A stretch of 7,706 nt of DNA from Lachnospiraceae bacterium. GTDB taxonomy: Bacteria; Bacillota_A; Clostridia; Lachnospirales; Lachnospiraceae. Position numbers and translations under genes: made by a program. Under the pieces are notes generated by a model, which saw only the letters and a program-made list of their open reading frames with translations, searched no databases and was not told the DNA's origin. The stretch lies in assembly GCA_017958935.1 (NCBI GenBank), contig JAGDBR010000362.1, forward strand, positions 1-7,706, read 5' to 3'. Below, piece by piece: positions 1 to 7,505 of the stretch. The stretch's first letter is position 1, and the number at the start of each line of letters is the position of its first letter.

Positions 1-1227
1 CGCGTGGAAGCCATCATCAAAGATGCTCAGGGCCTGAGCATGGAATAGCTCGCCAAGAAGGCCATTGAAGAGTCCAACTGCAAGACATTCTACGGCGTCG
101 GCAACTCCAGCCGCGGCAAATCGGCACTTCCGCTGTTCATCGAGTACCTGAAGACGATCGACCCTTCCTATGACATGACGTTCGAATGGCAGCAGCCGAA
201 GAACAACAAGATCTTCGATCAGCTGCAGGCGGACTCCCTGAAGAGCACCGGCACGTTCGCGATGACCCTGATCCAGGACGGCAACCAGATCGAAAGCAAG
301 ATGGTCAAGACCGGCATCCTGAAGACCTTCATCCCGAAGGAGTGGGCGGAAGCGAACGGCACGACCGTCGCGAACTACAAGGGCTATCTGCCGCTGCAGA
401 CGCTGAACAAGATCTTCGAGTTCAACAACACCGGCAGCAAGACCTACAAGAACTGCTGGGATTTCGTCGCTGAAGGCGAGCACGGCCTGTTCATGGACAT
501 CGACTCCGAGATCGTCGGCAAGAACTTCCTGTACATGCTGACGAAGCCGGAAAACGCGAAGGTCCTGAAGGAAGCCTATGACAAGCTGGACGGCGCGAAG
601 AAGACATACGTCGACACCGCTGTCGCGGCCGTCGAGAAAGACGCGAAGGATCTGGGCCTGGACGATAACGGCAAGTACGCCCTGGCATGGATCAAACTGT
701 GGGTCGAAAGCTACAACGCGCAGCCGGATGACGGCCCGATCTGCAACACCCTCGTTTCCAAGTCCGCGACCGATCAGTTCGGTCTGCTGGTCTACTCGAA
801 GCTGCGTTCCGTCGAAGAGTCCGACCAGGTCTCCAAGAAGAACGTGACCGTCGCTGCTTACCAGGACGGCTATGAAGGCTTCGGCGGCTACGGCTACTGC
901 CATTACCTGTTCGTGACGAAGAACAGCCCGCTTCCGTGGACGGCATGCGCGTTCATCGCGTACATGACGAACACCGTGGACGGCTTCTCCGCATGGGGCA
1001 AGGACATCGGCGGCTATTCCTCGAACCCGAAGGTCGCGCAGGGCACCGAAGAGAAGTTCAACCACTCCACGAGCGGCGGCACGGACTTCCCGGTCCTGAA
1101 CGACAGAGGCTTCGACTGGTGGAAGAACACCGGCAAGCTCGTCCTGGAAGATCCGGAATACTGCGCGAGCGTGGCATTCACGGTCGGTTCCTGGATCGAG
1201 ATGCTGACGAAGTATAAACCCGAATAA
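1..1227 (+). CDS. ABC transporter solute-binding protein, 5'-partial, with in-frame TAG
   Basis: This is the extracellular solute-binding component of the importer encoded downstream; it would deliver substrate to the fused permease outside the membrane. Frame 1 is open from the left edge to the TAA at 1225-1227 except for one TAG at 46-48. Before the TAG it reads RVEAIIKDAQGLSME, and after it LAKKAIEESNCKTFYGVGNS, which is continuous binding-protein-like sequence. The first in-frame ATG after the TAG is at 175; it has no ribosome binding site and would remove folded sequence, so I do not take it as the true start. The real start, signal peptide and probable lipobox lie left of the window. 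The protein is rich in aromatic residues and glycine (for example GYEGFGGYGYCHYLF). Family-1-type binding protein is inferred mainly from the neighbours. The substrate is unknown; iron or another small anion or cation is possible. The TAG may be a real nonsense mutation, a base error, or a recoded codon. Confidence 0.8.
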
Positions 1228-1261
1228 GGTCTTTGCATCCGTTCATACGATGTGATTTCCG

Positions 1262-1286
1262 GGGGCGCCGTCTTGCGCGGCGCCCC
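1262..1286 (+). other. Intercistronic GC-rich stem-loop
   Basis: A perfect 9-bp inverted repeat, GGGGCGCCG (1262-1270) with CGGCGCCCC (1278-1286), encloses a 7-nt loop. It lies in the 86-bp gap between the binding-protein stop and the permease start. No T-run follows (the next bases are TGATCGTT), so it is not a convincing intrinsic terminator. As inference, it could protect the 3' end of the upstream transcript or attenuate readthrough, giving more binding protein than permease, as is known for hairpins between importer genes such as malE and malF. Confidence 0.65.
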
Positions 1287-1300
1287 TGATCGTTCTAAGT

Positions 1301-1308
1301 TAAGGAGG
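1301..1308 (+). promoter_or_regulatory. Ribosome binding site of the fused permease gene
   Basis: TAAGGAGG lies 5 nt before the ATG at 1314. It is a near-perfect anti-16S complement and fixes the permease start. It follows the intercistronic hairpin by 14 nt, so translation of the permease can start independently of the upstream gene. Confidence 0.85.
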
Positions 1309-1313
1309 CTTTT

Positions 1314-3143
1314 ATGAATTCAGTTTCAGAAACCTCGAAAAACCGTCTGAAGCTTTTTCTGAACCGCCTGCGTTCGTTCTTCGGCAAGCCGCAGAATACG
1401 ATCCTGGTGGTCATGGGCATCATCTGCACGATCACGACGTTCGCGCCGATCATCGCCATCGTGGAAGACACGATGAAGATCCATGTCGGCTCGATCGACC
1501 AGTACATCACGGGGAAATCAGAGGGCTTCACGCTCGTCAACTACGTCGACCTCTTTACGAGCAAGATGGCGAAGACGAACCTCTGGACGCCGCTGTTCAA
1601 TACGGTGGTCATGTCCGTTCTGTCCTGCCTCGTCGCGATCCTCTACGGCGGATTTTTCGCGTTCCTGGTCACCAGGACGAACCTTCGCTTTAAAAAATAC
1701 TTAAGTTCGATCTTCATCTTCCCGTACATCATGCCCCAGTGGACGCTGGCCATGGTGTGGAAGAACCTGTTCGACTCGAACATCGTGACCGGCACGCGCG
1801 ACGGTCTGCTGGCGAGCCTGTTCGGCGTGACGATGCCGGCCTGGTGGTGCCAGGGCCTGTTCCCGTCCGTCATCGTGCTGGGCCTGCATTACGCGCCGTT
1901 CGCCTACATCCTGATCGGCGGCATTTTCCGGAACATGGACGCGAACCTCGAAGAGGCCGCCACGATCCTGAACACGCCGCGCTGGAAGATCATGACGCGC
2001 GTCACGCTGCCGCTCGTGCGCCCGGCCATCCTGTCCACGATCCTGCTGGTGTTCGGCAGCTCGATGGGCAGCTACCCGGTCCCGCACTATTTGAAATTCA
2101 CGACGCTTTCCACGAAATACCTGGAGATGAACGTCAAATATGCCGGCGAGGCTTCGATCCTGGCCGTGATCATGATGGTGCTCGGCGTGGCGATCATGGT
2201 CCTGAACCAGCGAAGTCTGAAGAGCCGGAAGAACTACACCACGGTCACGGGCAAATCAGGTCAGACGTCGAAGATCAACCTCGGCAAGGCCGGACGGACG
2301 GTCATTGCCTGCGTCTTCGTCGTGCTGACGTTCTTCACGAGTATTTTCCCGATCATTTCCTTCGCGTTCGAGACCTTCCTGCCGAACCCCGGCGACTACA
2401 GCTTCCTGTATACCTGGAATCCGGCGAACCTGACCACGAAATGGTGGGCGACGGCGGAGAACGTGACGGAGAACGGCATGTACGGCCAGCTCGGCATGCT
2501 CTATAACCCGACGATCTGGAACGCCTTCAAGGGGACGCTTTTAGTCTCTGTGGCCTGCGCGCTGATCGCCGGCACGCTCGGCACGCTGATCGGCTACGCG
2601 GTCTCGAAGAACCGCCGCAGCAAGCTCGCGGGCTACGTGAACTCGGTGGCCTTCCTGCCGTACCTGATGCCGTCCGTCGCGGTCGGCATCGCGTTCTTCA
2701 TCCTGCTGACGGGAGAGAAGTTCAATCTGTACAACACCTACTGGATCCTGATCATCGTCGGTACGGTCAAATACATCCCGTTCGCGAGCCGCGCTTCCCT
2801 GAACTCGATGCTGCAGATCAGCGGCGAGATCGAAGAGGCGGCGATCATCCAGGACGTGCCGTGGTACAAGCGCATGCTCCGGATCATCATCCCGATCCAG
2901 AAGTCTTCGATCATCAGCGGTTATCTGCTGCCGTTCATGACCTGCTTAAGAGAACTGTCGCTGTTCATGCTGCTCTGCGTGCAGGGCTTCATCCTTTCGA
3001 CGACGCTGGACTATTTCGACGAAATGGGTCTGTACGCGTTCTCGAGCGGCATCAACCTGATCCTGGTCGTGACGATCCTCGTCTCCAACGCGGTCGTGAA
3101 CAAGCTCACGGGCGCGAGCCTGGACGAGGGCATCGGCAGCTGA
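1314..3143 (+). CDS. Fused ABC importer permease (two membrane domains, FbpB-like)
   Basis: This inner-membrane channel subunit of an ABC importer has both transmembrane domains in one 609-residue chain, so one copy would pair with two ATPase subunits. About twelve hydrophobic segments are visible, roughly at residues 29-50, 94-119, 130-150, 184-206, 236-250 and 280-298 in the first half, and 329-352, 405-430, 440-466, 475-492, 531-556 and 580-597 in the second. Each half has an EAA coupling loop: EEAATILNTPRWKIMTRVTLP near 213-233 and EEAAIIQDVPWYKRMLRIIIP near 507-527. The glycine usual at the seventh position of the loop is Asn in the first and Asp in the second. The fused layout is known for ferric-iron FbpB-type and some phosphonate or thiamine permeases. 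The start is set by the strong ribosome binding site. The gene is co-transcribed with the ATPase 28 bp downstream. The exact substrate is not readable. Confidence 0.92.
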   Translation: MNSVSETSKNRLKLFLNRLRSFFGKPQNTILVVMGIICTITTFAPIIAIVEDTMKIHVGSIDQYITGKSEGFTLVNYVDLFTSKMAKTNLWTPLFNTVVMSVLSCLVAILYGGFFAFLVTRTNLRFKKYLSSIFIFPYIMPQWTLAMVWKNLFDSNIVTGTRDGLLASLFGVTMPAWWCQGLFPSVIVLGLHYAPFAYILIGGIFRNMDANLEEAATILNTPRWKIMTRVTLPLVRPAILSTILLVFGSSMGSYPVPHYLKFTTLSTKYLEMNVKYAGEASILAVIMMVLGVAIMVLNQRSLKSRKNYTTVTGKSGQTSKINLGKAGRTVIACVFVVLTFFTSIFPIISFAFETFLPNPGDYSFLYTWNPANLTTKWWATAENVTENGMYGQLGMLYNPTIWNAFKGTLLVSVACALIAGTLGTLIGYAVSKNRRSKLAGYVNSVAFLPYLMPSVAVGIAFFILLTGEKFNLYNTYWILIIVGTVKYIPFASRASLNSMLQISGEIEEAAIIQDVPWYKRMLRIIIPIQKSSIISGYLLPFMTCLRELSLFMLLCVQGFILSTTLDYFDEMGLYAFSSGINLILVVTILVSNAVVNKLTGASLDEGIGS

Positions 3144-3171
3144 TCACAGTGGAAAAAAGGAGAATAACGAT

Positions 3172-4812
3172 ATGCCTAAAATTGTATTGACTGATATCAC
3201 GAAACGCTGGGATACCTTCTATGCGTTGGATCAGCTGGATCTGACCATCGAGAACCAGGCTTTCGTGACCCTGCTGGGTCCTTCCGGCTGCGGCAAGACC
3301 ACGACTCTGCGCATGATCGCCGGTCTGGAAACGCCGACGACCGGCCGCATCACGATCGGCGACACGGTCGTGTTCGACAGCGAGAAGGGGATCAACATCC
3401 CCGCGAACAAAAGAAGAGTGGGCTTCCTGTTCCAGAACTACGCCCTGTGGCCGAACATGACGGTGTACGAGAACATCAGCTTCGGCCTGACGAACGTCAA
3501 GGAAGAGATGCCCGAGAAACGGCTCGACATCCGCAGCGCGGAGCTTGCGGCAGCGGCCCTCGGCAATCCGGACGCGTTCCTCGGCGTTTACGAGGACTGC
3601 CTGGACAAGAAGGGCAAGCTCGACGAGAAGCGCCTGCAGGTCCGCCTGATCGACACCTATCTGATCTCGGGCCCGACCGCGAAGGAACTGATGGGGCTCG
3701 GCATCCGCAAGGCCGCCGATCCGAAGGCGGAGGCGCTGAAGCAGGCGCAGAAGTACCGGGACACGGCGGCGAAGGCGCGCGAAGCGCTGAAAGCGCAGGG
3801 CCTGGAGCTGAACGACAAGTACGAAGTGCTGCAGAACGGGAAGGTCAAGACCTCCGTCCGCAAGTACACGAAGGAAGAGATCGATCTGACCGTGCGCCGG
3901 GTCTCCCGGATCGTCAAGATCGGCATGTTCATGGACCGTTACCCGGCAGAGCTTTCCGGCGGACAGCAGCAGCGTGTCGCGATCGCGCGTACGCTGGCGC
4001 CCGAACCGCAGGTGCTCTTCATGGACGAACCGCTGTCGAACCTGGACGCGAAGCTCCGCCTGGAGATGCGCTCCGAACTGCAGCGGCTGCACCTGACGAC
4101 CGGCGCGACCTTCGTCTACGTCACGCATGACCAGATGGAAGCCATGACGCTGGCGACGCGGATCTGCCTGATCGAGAACGGCGTGCTGCAGCAGTACGAC
4201 GCGCCGCTGACCGTTTACAATTACCCGAACAACACGTTCGTCGCGGACTTCGTCGGCAACCCGTCGATCAACTTCATCGAGGTCCAGGGCGAGCAGGGAA
4301 GCGACGGCGTGCTCCGGCTGAAAGGCCTGGAAGACCACAGCGTGGACTTCCGGTTCGCGAACGGCCTGAAGATCGCCGACTGGCGCGCGGATCTTGCCGC
4401 GCGAAGAGCCGAAAAGGCCGCCGCGGCCGAGCAGCTGAAGCAGCGTAAGGATTACGTCGAGAAGGGGAACAAGGACACCCGCTTCCGTTATCCGATCGCG
4501 CGCATCGAGGATCCGCTCGAGGAAGACGAATCGATCACTGAGCGCGACTTCGTCCTGGGCGTCCGTCCCGAGTTCGTGGAGATCGTGGAAGAGGGCGGCA
4601 TCGAAGGCGAGATCTACAGCGCGATGCCTACCGGTATGGAAACGACCGTCCGCGTGCGCGTCGGCAATTTCCTGCTGACGGGCGTCAGCTTCGGCGGCGT
4701 GACCTATGCGATCGGCGAGAAGGTGCGCATTGCCTTCCGCGGCAATAACGTCATGGTCTTCGACAAGGATTCCGGCGAGATGATCGGCACCGGTTCCGCC
4801 GAACTGAAGTAA
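3172..4812 (+). CDS. ABC importer ATP-binding protein with two large insertions (FbpC/PotA/MalK type)
   Basis: This cytoplasmic ATPase powers the importer. All catalytic motifs are present: Walker A GPSGCGKT (residues 36-43), Q-loop QNYALWP (Q88), signature LSGGQQQR (261-268), Walker B VLFMDEP (281-287), D-loop SNLD (289-292) and H-loop VTHD (H319). A C-terminal TOBE-type domain follows, with FVGNPSINFIEV and LGVRPE. At 546 residues it is far longer than the roughly 350-370 usual for this family. The distance from the Q-loop to the signature is about 173 residues instead of about 50, because of a mostly helical, charged insert near residues 111-231. A second Lys/Glu/Arg-rich insert sits near residues 403-456 in the regulatory domain. 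The reading frame and motifs are intact, so the protein is probably active. An AAGGAG at 3157-3162, 9 nt before ATG 3172, fixes the start. The gene ends just before the terminator palindrome. Confidence 0.95.
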   Translation: MPKIVLTDITKRWDTFYALDQLDLTIENQAFVTLLGPSGCGKTTTLRMIAGLETPTTGRITIGDTVVFDSEKGINIPANKRRVGFLFQNYALWPNMTVYENISFGLTNVKEEMPEKRLDIRSAELAAAALGNPDAFLGVYEDCLDKKGKLDEKRLQVRLIDTYLISGPTAKELMGLGIRKAADPKAEALKQAQKYRDTAAKAREALKAQGLELNDKYEVLQNGKVKTSVRKYTKEEIDLTVRRVSRIVKIGMFMDRYPAELSGGQQQRVAIARTLAPEPQVLFMDEPLSNLDAKLRLEMRSELQRLHLTTGATFVYVTHDQMEAMTLATRICLIENGVLQQYDAPLTVYNYPNNTFVADFVGNPSINFIEVQGEQGSDGVLRLKGLEDHSVDFRFANGLKIADWRADLAARRAEKAAAAEQLKQRKDYVEKGNKDTRFRYPIARIEDPLEEDESITERDFVLGVRPEFVEIVEEGGIEGEIYSAMPTGMETTVRVRVGNFLLTGVSFGGVTYAIGEKVRIAFRGNNVMVFDKDSGEMIGTGSAELK

Positions 4813-4825
4813 ACGGAAACCTCAC

Positions 4826-4863
4826 AAAAAAGAACGGCCCGCGGCAGCTGCCGCGGGCCGTTT
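4826..4863. terminator. Bidirectional intrinsic terminator between convergent operons
   Basis: A perfect 30-bp palindrome spans 4833-4862 (AACGGCCCGCGGCAG and its exact complement), preceded by an A-run at 4826-4831 and followed by TTTCG. Read from the minus strand, the A-run becomes a strong T-run, making this a good terminator for the PNPOx operon. On the plus strand the T-run is weak (TTTC), but the very stable stem should still stop the ABC operon. A small 5-bp hairpin (GTCCG/CGGAC, 4865-4879) sits between it and the stop of the minus-strand gene. Confidence 0.9.
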
Positions 4864-4881
4864 CGTCCGTTTCCCGGACGG

Positions 4882-5418
4882 TCATTCGAACCGCACGATC
4901 TGGCGGACGTCGAAACCGGCCTTCACGAAGTCGGTGTCGTACATCTCGTAGACGAGCGGCGTGATCTTGATGAGCGCGACGTCGACCTTCGCGGCTTTCA
5001 TGACGTCGTACGGAATGCCCTTGAACGCGAGGACTTTCTTGAAAAGTTCGCAGCGCGGCGGGAAGAGCTCGGCCCTGCCCATGACCTGCAGGCCGTGGGA
5101 GTCATTCTTGTCGCCGTAATACTCGAAGACCGCGAGCGAGACGTTCGGATTCTTTTCGAGTCCGATGAACTTGTTCCCGCCCTCCGAATAGAGGTAGAAT
5201 TCGCCGTCCATGAACGTATACTCGATCGGCGTGCAGCGGACGTAGTTTCCGGTGCCGGTCGCGAGCGCGCAGGGATTGTGCGTGCGGATGAAGTTCTCGA
5301 TGTGGGAGAGCGCGGCCGCGCGGTCCATGTGCTTCGCGGTCTTTTGCTGCTCGATCCAGAACTGTTTAAAATGCTCGATGTCGACGGTGTTCCCGCCGTT
5401 TTCCAATACTTCTTCCAT
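4882..5418 (-). CDS. Pyridoxamine 5'-phosphate oxidase-like split-barrel flavoprotein
   Basis: This 178-residue protein has the look of the PNPOx-like FMN-binding split-barrel superfamily. Typical signs are the strand pattern from residue 49 onward (PCALATGTGNYVRCTPIEYTF), then DGEFYLYSEGGNKFIGLEKN at 71-90 and the strand NPNVSLAVFEYYGD, followed by a GxAEL strand near 114-118. Members bind FMN, F420 or heme and include oxidases, reductases and the HugZ-type heme-degrading proteins; the exact reaction here is unknown. The N-terminal 40 residues are helical and precede the barrel. ATG at 5418 is preceded by AAGGAGG (5424-5430) at 5-nt spacing. It is the last gene of the minus-strand operon, 59 bp after the bilin-reductase-like gene and just before the terminator. 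True vitamin B6 oxidase activity is not implied by the family name. Confidence 0.85.
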   Translation of the reverse strand: MEEVLENGGNTVDIEHFKQFWIEQQKTAKHMDRAAALSHIENFIRTHNPCALATGTGNYVRCTPIEYTFMDGEFYLYSEGGNKFIGLEKNPNVSLAVFEYYGDKNDSHGLQVMGRAELFPPRCELFKKVLAFKGIPYDVMKAAKVDVALIKITPLVYEMYDTDFVKAGFDVRQIVRFE

Positions 5419-5477
5419 CTGATCCTCCTTGATCGTGCCGGCGCCCGCAAAGACAGGCGCAGCGTTTGCCGGCAGCC

Positions 5478-6170
5478 TTACCGGGCGTCTGTTCCGAACA
5501 GGACGTTCCTGAAGAACGCCGCAGTCTTTTCTTCGCCGATCGCGGCCTTGACGGGATCCGTCGCGGGACCGCCCCGGACGAGCAGGCCTTCGCTGTAGAC
5601 GGCCGCTTTTTCGCGCTTTTTCTCTTCGTCACAGGCCGGCATATCGTGCACGGCGGCAAGATAAGCATCGAGATACGCCTCGAAACAGGCGTCGAAGTCC
5701 GCCGCGTCCTTTTTCTGCCCGCCCTTGAAGACGGGCGTACCGACGTACATGCCGTCGTACCAGTGCGAGCCTGCGTCGAATGAGGGCAGCGCTTCATAAC
5801 GCTTCCGTACGGCCTCCATTCCGGAGGGATCGAAAGCCTTGCCTTCGCCTTCCCCAGCCGGATCCGCTTCTTCGTTCTCCAGCATCGTGTCGAATACTTC
5901 GAGATACAGTTTGTCTTTCCCCATGGCCTGAATGCGGTCATAGGAGAAGAGCGGCGCGTTGATGCAAAACGGATTCAGGACGAGCGTCGTCATACGCATC
6001 AGGCCGAGCATGCCGGACGCTTCCATGACGGCGACGTTGCCGAAGCCCTCCGCCGTATAGGCGCGCGTCCTGAATTCCATGCCGTTGACCCGGAATGTAT
6101 TCAGATCGGACGCCTCCCGCTCCTTCAGCGGGAAATACCGGCCGATCCGGTCTAAGGTCTGCTGTTCCAT
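5478..6170 (-). CDS. Putative ferredoxin-dependent bilin reductase-like protein
   Basis: A soluble 230-residue protein with no signal peptide or membrane segment. By eye it resembles the ferredoxin-dependent bilin reductase / red chlorophyll catabolite reductase fold. The central part reads as successive strands ending in NPFCINAPLFSYD (residues 66-78), like the P-x-F-G-x-D segment that carries a conserved Asp in that family. A strand with KLYLEVFDT (87-95) follows. The C-terminus, DPVKAAIGEEKTAAFFRNVLF (205-225), is like the family's typical ending (DP...fGeew...y...vLF). Residues 100-125 are acidic and probably a loop. Known members reduce biliverdin or chlorophyll catabolites with ferredoxin electrons and are mostly from phototrophs. 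The activity here is inferred, and an unrelated family remains possible. ATG at 6170 has AAGGAG (6176-6181) 5 nt upstream; the gap to the upstream gene is 27 bp, consistent with one operon. Confidence 0.6.
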   Translation of the reverse strand: MEQQTLDRIGRYFPLKEREASDLNTFRVNGMEFRTRAYTAEGFGNVAVMEASGMLGLMRMTTLVLNPFCINAPLFSYDRIQAMGKDKLYLEVFDTMLENEEADPAGEGEGKAFDPSGMEAVRKRYEALPSFDAGSHWYDGMYVGTPVFKGGQKKDAADFDACFEAYLDAYLAAVHDMPACDEEKKREKAAVYSEGLLVRGGPATDPVKAAIGEEKTAAFFRNVLFGTDAR

Positions 6171-6197
6171 CGGTGCTCCTTTTCAGCCGCTGCGCCG

Positions 6198-7004
6198 TCA
6201 GCGTCTCCAGTCGATCAGGTGATAGACCGGCAGGAACGGAATGATGATCGGCGTCTTGTCGACGTAGTCCCTGTATTCCTGCATCTTCCAGCAGCGCTTC
6301 GTCTGGCGGGTCTCCAGCCGCTTCGCGCCGTTGAACATGATGTAGACGATCAGGACGTAGCCGATGATGGCGATGACCCACTGGGCGCCCTGCAGGACCG
6401 GGATGCCGGAAATGAGCACGCCCGTCCAGACGAGGATCTCGCCGAAATAGTTCGGGCAGCGGCACATCCTGTACAGGCCCTTGGTCGCGACCATTTTCGG
6501 ATTCTCTTTCTTCTGCGCCGTTTTCTGCGCGTCGGCCACGGCCTCCATCACGAAGCCGCAGAGGCTGACGGCCAGGCCGATCCACAGACAGACGTCCGCG
6601 GTACCGGACGCGCCGTTCGCGAAGCGGTAGAAGAGCGGGGACGTCTGCATGTAGAACAGGCAGGTGTTCATGAGCCACATGGACAGGAGGACGGGCATCG
6701 GCATCTTCCGGCCTTCGCCGCCCTTGGCTTCGTTCAGCGTCTTCCGGTAGTTCTTGTTCTTCAGCTCACGGATGAGCAGGAAGAGGCCGAGACGCAGGCC
6801 GTAGGCGAAGAGCACGGCGCAGAGCAGCAGGAAAGGCAGGCAGAACGCGCCCTTCACGACGGACAGGATGCCGATCGCGAGCGCAATGAGCGAGATCGCG
6901 AGGCCGTAGCCGACCGACATGAACCAGATGAAATTCTTGAAACCGACCGAGCAGCCGAGGGCGCCGGCGATCAGGATGATCCAGAAATACTGCGGAAAAA
7001 TCAT
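6198..7004 (-). CDS. DUF1295 / steroid 5-alpha-reductase-like integral membrane protein
   Basis: This 268-residue polytopic membrane protein has hydrophobic segments near residues 5-20, 26-50, 54-79, 103-120, 138-156, 190-204 and 207-225. The family signature is GLYRMCRCPNYFGE (residues 176-189), matching the G-x-x-R-x-x-R-H/C-P-N-Y-F-G-E block of DUF1295 and related steroid-reductase / isoprenylcysteine-methyltransferase folds, which form a cofactor-binding site at the membrane face. The usual His before PNY is Cys here. An upstream AVADAQK segment (155-161) and a basic C-terminal helix ending in DKTPIIIPFLP also fit. The substrate is unknown; NAD(P)H-dependent reduction or SAM-dependent methylation of a lipophilic compound are the known chemistries of relatives. 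GGAGG (7013-7017) lies 8 nt before ATG 7004, and the upstream gene stops 18 bp before this start. Confidence 0.88.
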   Translation of the reverse strand: MIFPQYFWIILIAGALGCSVGFKNFIWFMSVGYGLAISLIALAIGILSVVKGAFCLPFLLLCAVLFAYGLRLGLFLLIRELKNKNYRKTLNEAKGGEGRKMPMPVLLSMWLMNTCLFYMQTSPLFYRFANGASGTADVCLWIGLAVSLCGFVMEAVADAQKTAQKKENPKMVATKGLYRMCRCPNYFGEILVWTGVLISGIPVLQGAQWVIAIIGYVLIVYIMFNGAKRLETRQTKRCWKMQEYRDYVDKTPIIIPFLPVYHLIDWRR

Positions 7005-7022
7005 GACGTTTACCTCCCCTTA

Positions 7023-7505
7023 TCACTTGCGCAGATCTTTGAAATACTCACGGATGTATTCCGCGAAGCTGCCGTCGCCGACGACCGTGTCGCCCACGAG
7101 ATCGTGGCTCAGCGTCCACTGCGAGAACAGGATGATGTCGTGCTTGCCGGCCTTCTTGATGAAGGGCATGTTCGCCAGCAGGCCGAACATCCCGTAAGAA
7201 GACCATTTGATGATGCAGGGCTTGTCCGCCGCGTCCATGCAGAGCTTTGCCATTTCAAGATAGGTGTAGGTCTCCTTGCCGCCGACGCTGTAGACTTCGT
7301 CCGTGTCTTCCATGTGCGCGACGATGAAGTCCGCGAAATCCGGGCAGTCGACCACGTTCGCCTTCACGTCGCCGTAGCCCTTCAGAAGCTGCATCTCGCC
7401 TTTCTCGACGTAGGGGCGGAAGACCTTCGCGATGTCGTAGAAATAACCGGTCGGACGGTAGATCACGTACTCGATGCCCGACCGCCGAAGGTCTTTCTCG
7501 AACTT
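7023..7505 (-). CDS. NAD(P)-binding protein (NmrA/atypical SDR type), N-terminus missing
   Basis: Only the C-terminal ~160 residues are credible protein. They begin around KFEKDLRRSGIEYVIYRPTG, the segment that follows the catalytic region in NmrA-like atypical short-chain dehydrogenases, and continue through GDVKANVVDCPDFADFIV and VGGKETYTYLEMAKL to the stop at 7023-7025. The family, which includes YbjT-like proteins and the BciA-type divinyl chlorophyllide vinyl reductases, normally starts with a Rossmann GxxGxxG motif; none is present here. The minus-strand frame stays open to an ATG at 7703, but those 66 residues are the antisense of spoIIAA and not real protein. The gene is thus cut at about 7505, by a rearrangement or an assembly join. 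It would be the upstream member of the minus-strand operon. The substrate is unknown. Confidence 0.8.
   Translation of the reverse strand, partial: KFEKDLRRSGIEYVIYRPTGYFYDIAKVFRPYVEKGEMQLLKGYGDVKANVVDCPDFADFIVAHMEDTDEVYSVGGKETYTYLEMAKLCMDAADKPCIIKWSSYGMFGLLANMPFIKKAGKHDIILFSQWTLSHDLVGDTVVGDGSFAEYIREYFKDLRK

Noticed and set aside
1739..2506. A 255-codon plus-strand frame inside the permease gene
   Set aside because: It is a +1 shadow with His/Arg/Pro/Gly-rich translation lying inside a clear membrane protein frame.
3106..4338. A 410-codon open frame on the minus strand
   Set aside because: It is antisense to the ABC ATPase, whose motifs are unambiguous; the translation is Arg/Leu/Val-rich with no domain and no suitable ribosome binding site.
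5436..5474. Possible hairpin (TGCCGGC/GCCGGCA) between the bilin-reductase-like and PNPOx genes
   Set aside because: The stem is only 7 bp with a 25-nt loop and competes with a shorter inner pairing; it has no T-run, so chance in GC-rich DNA is enough.
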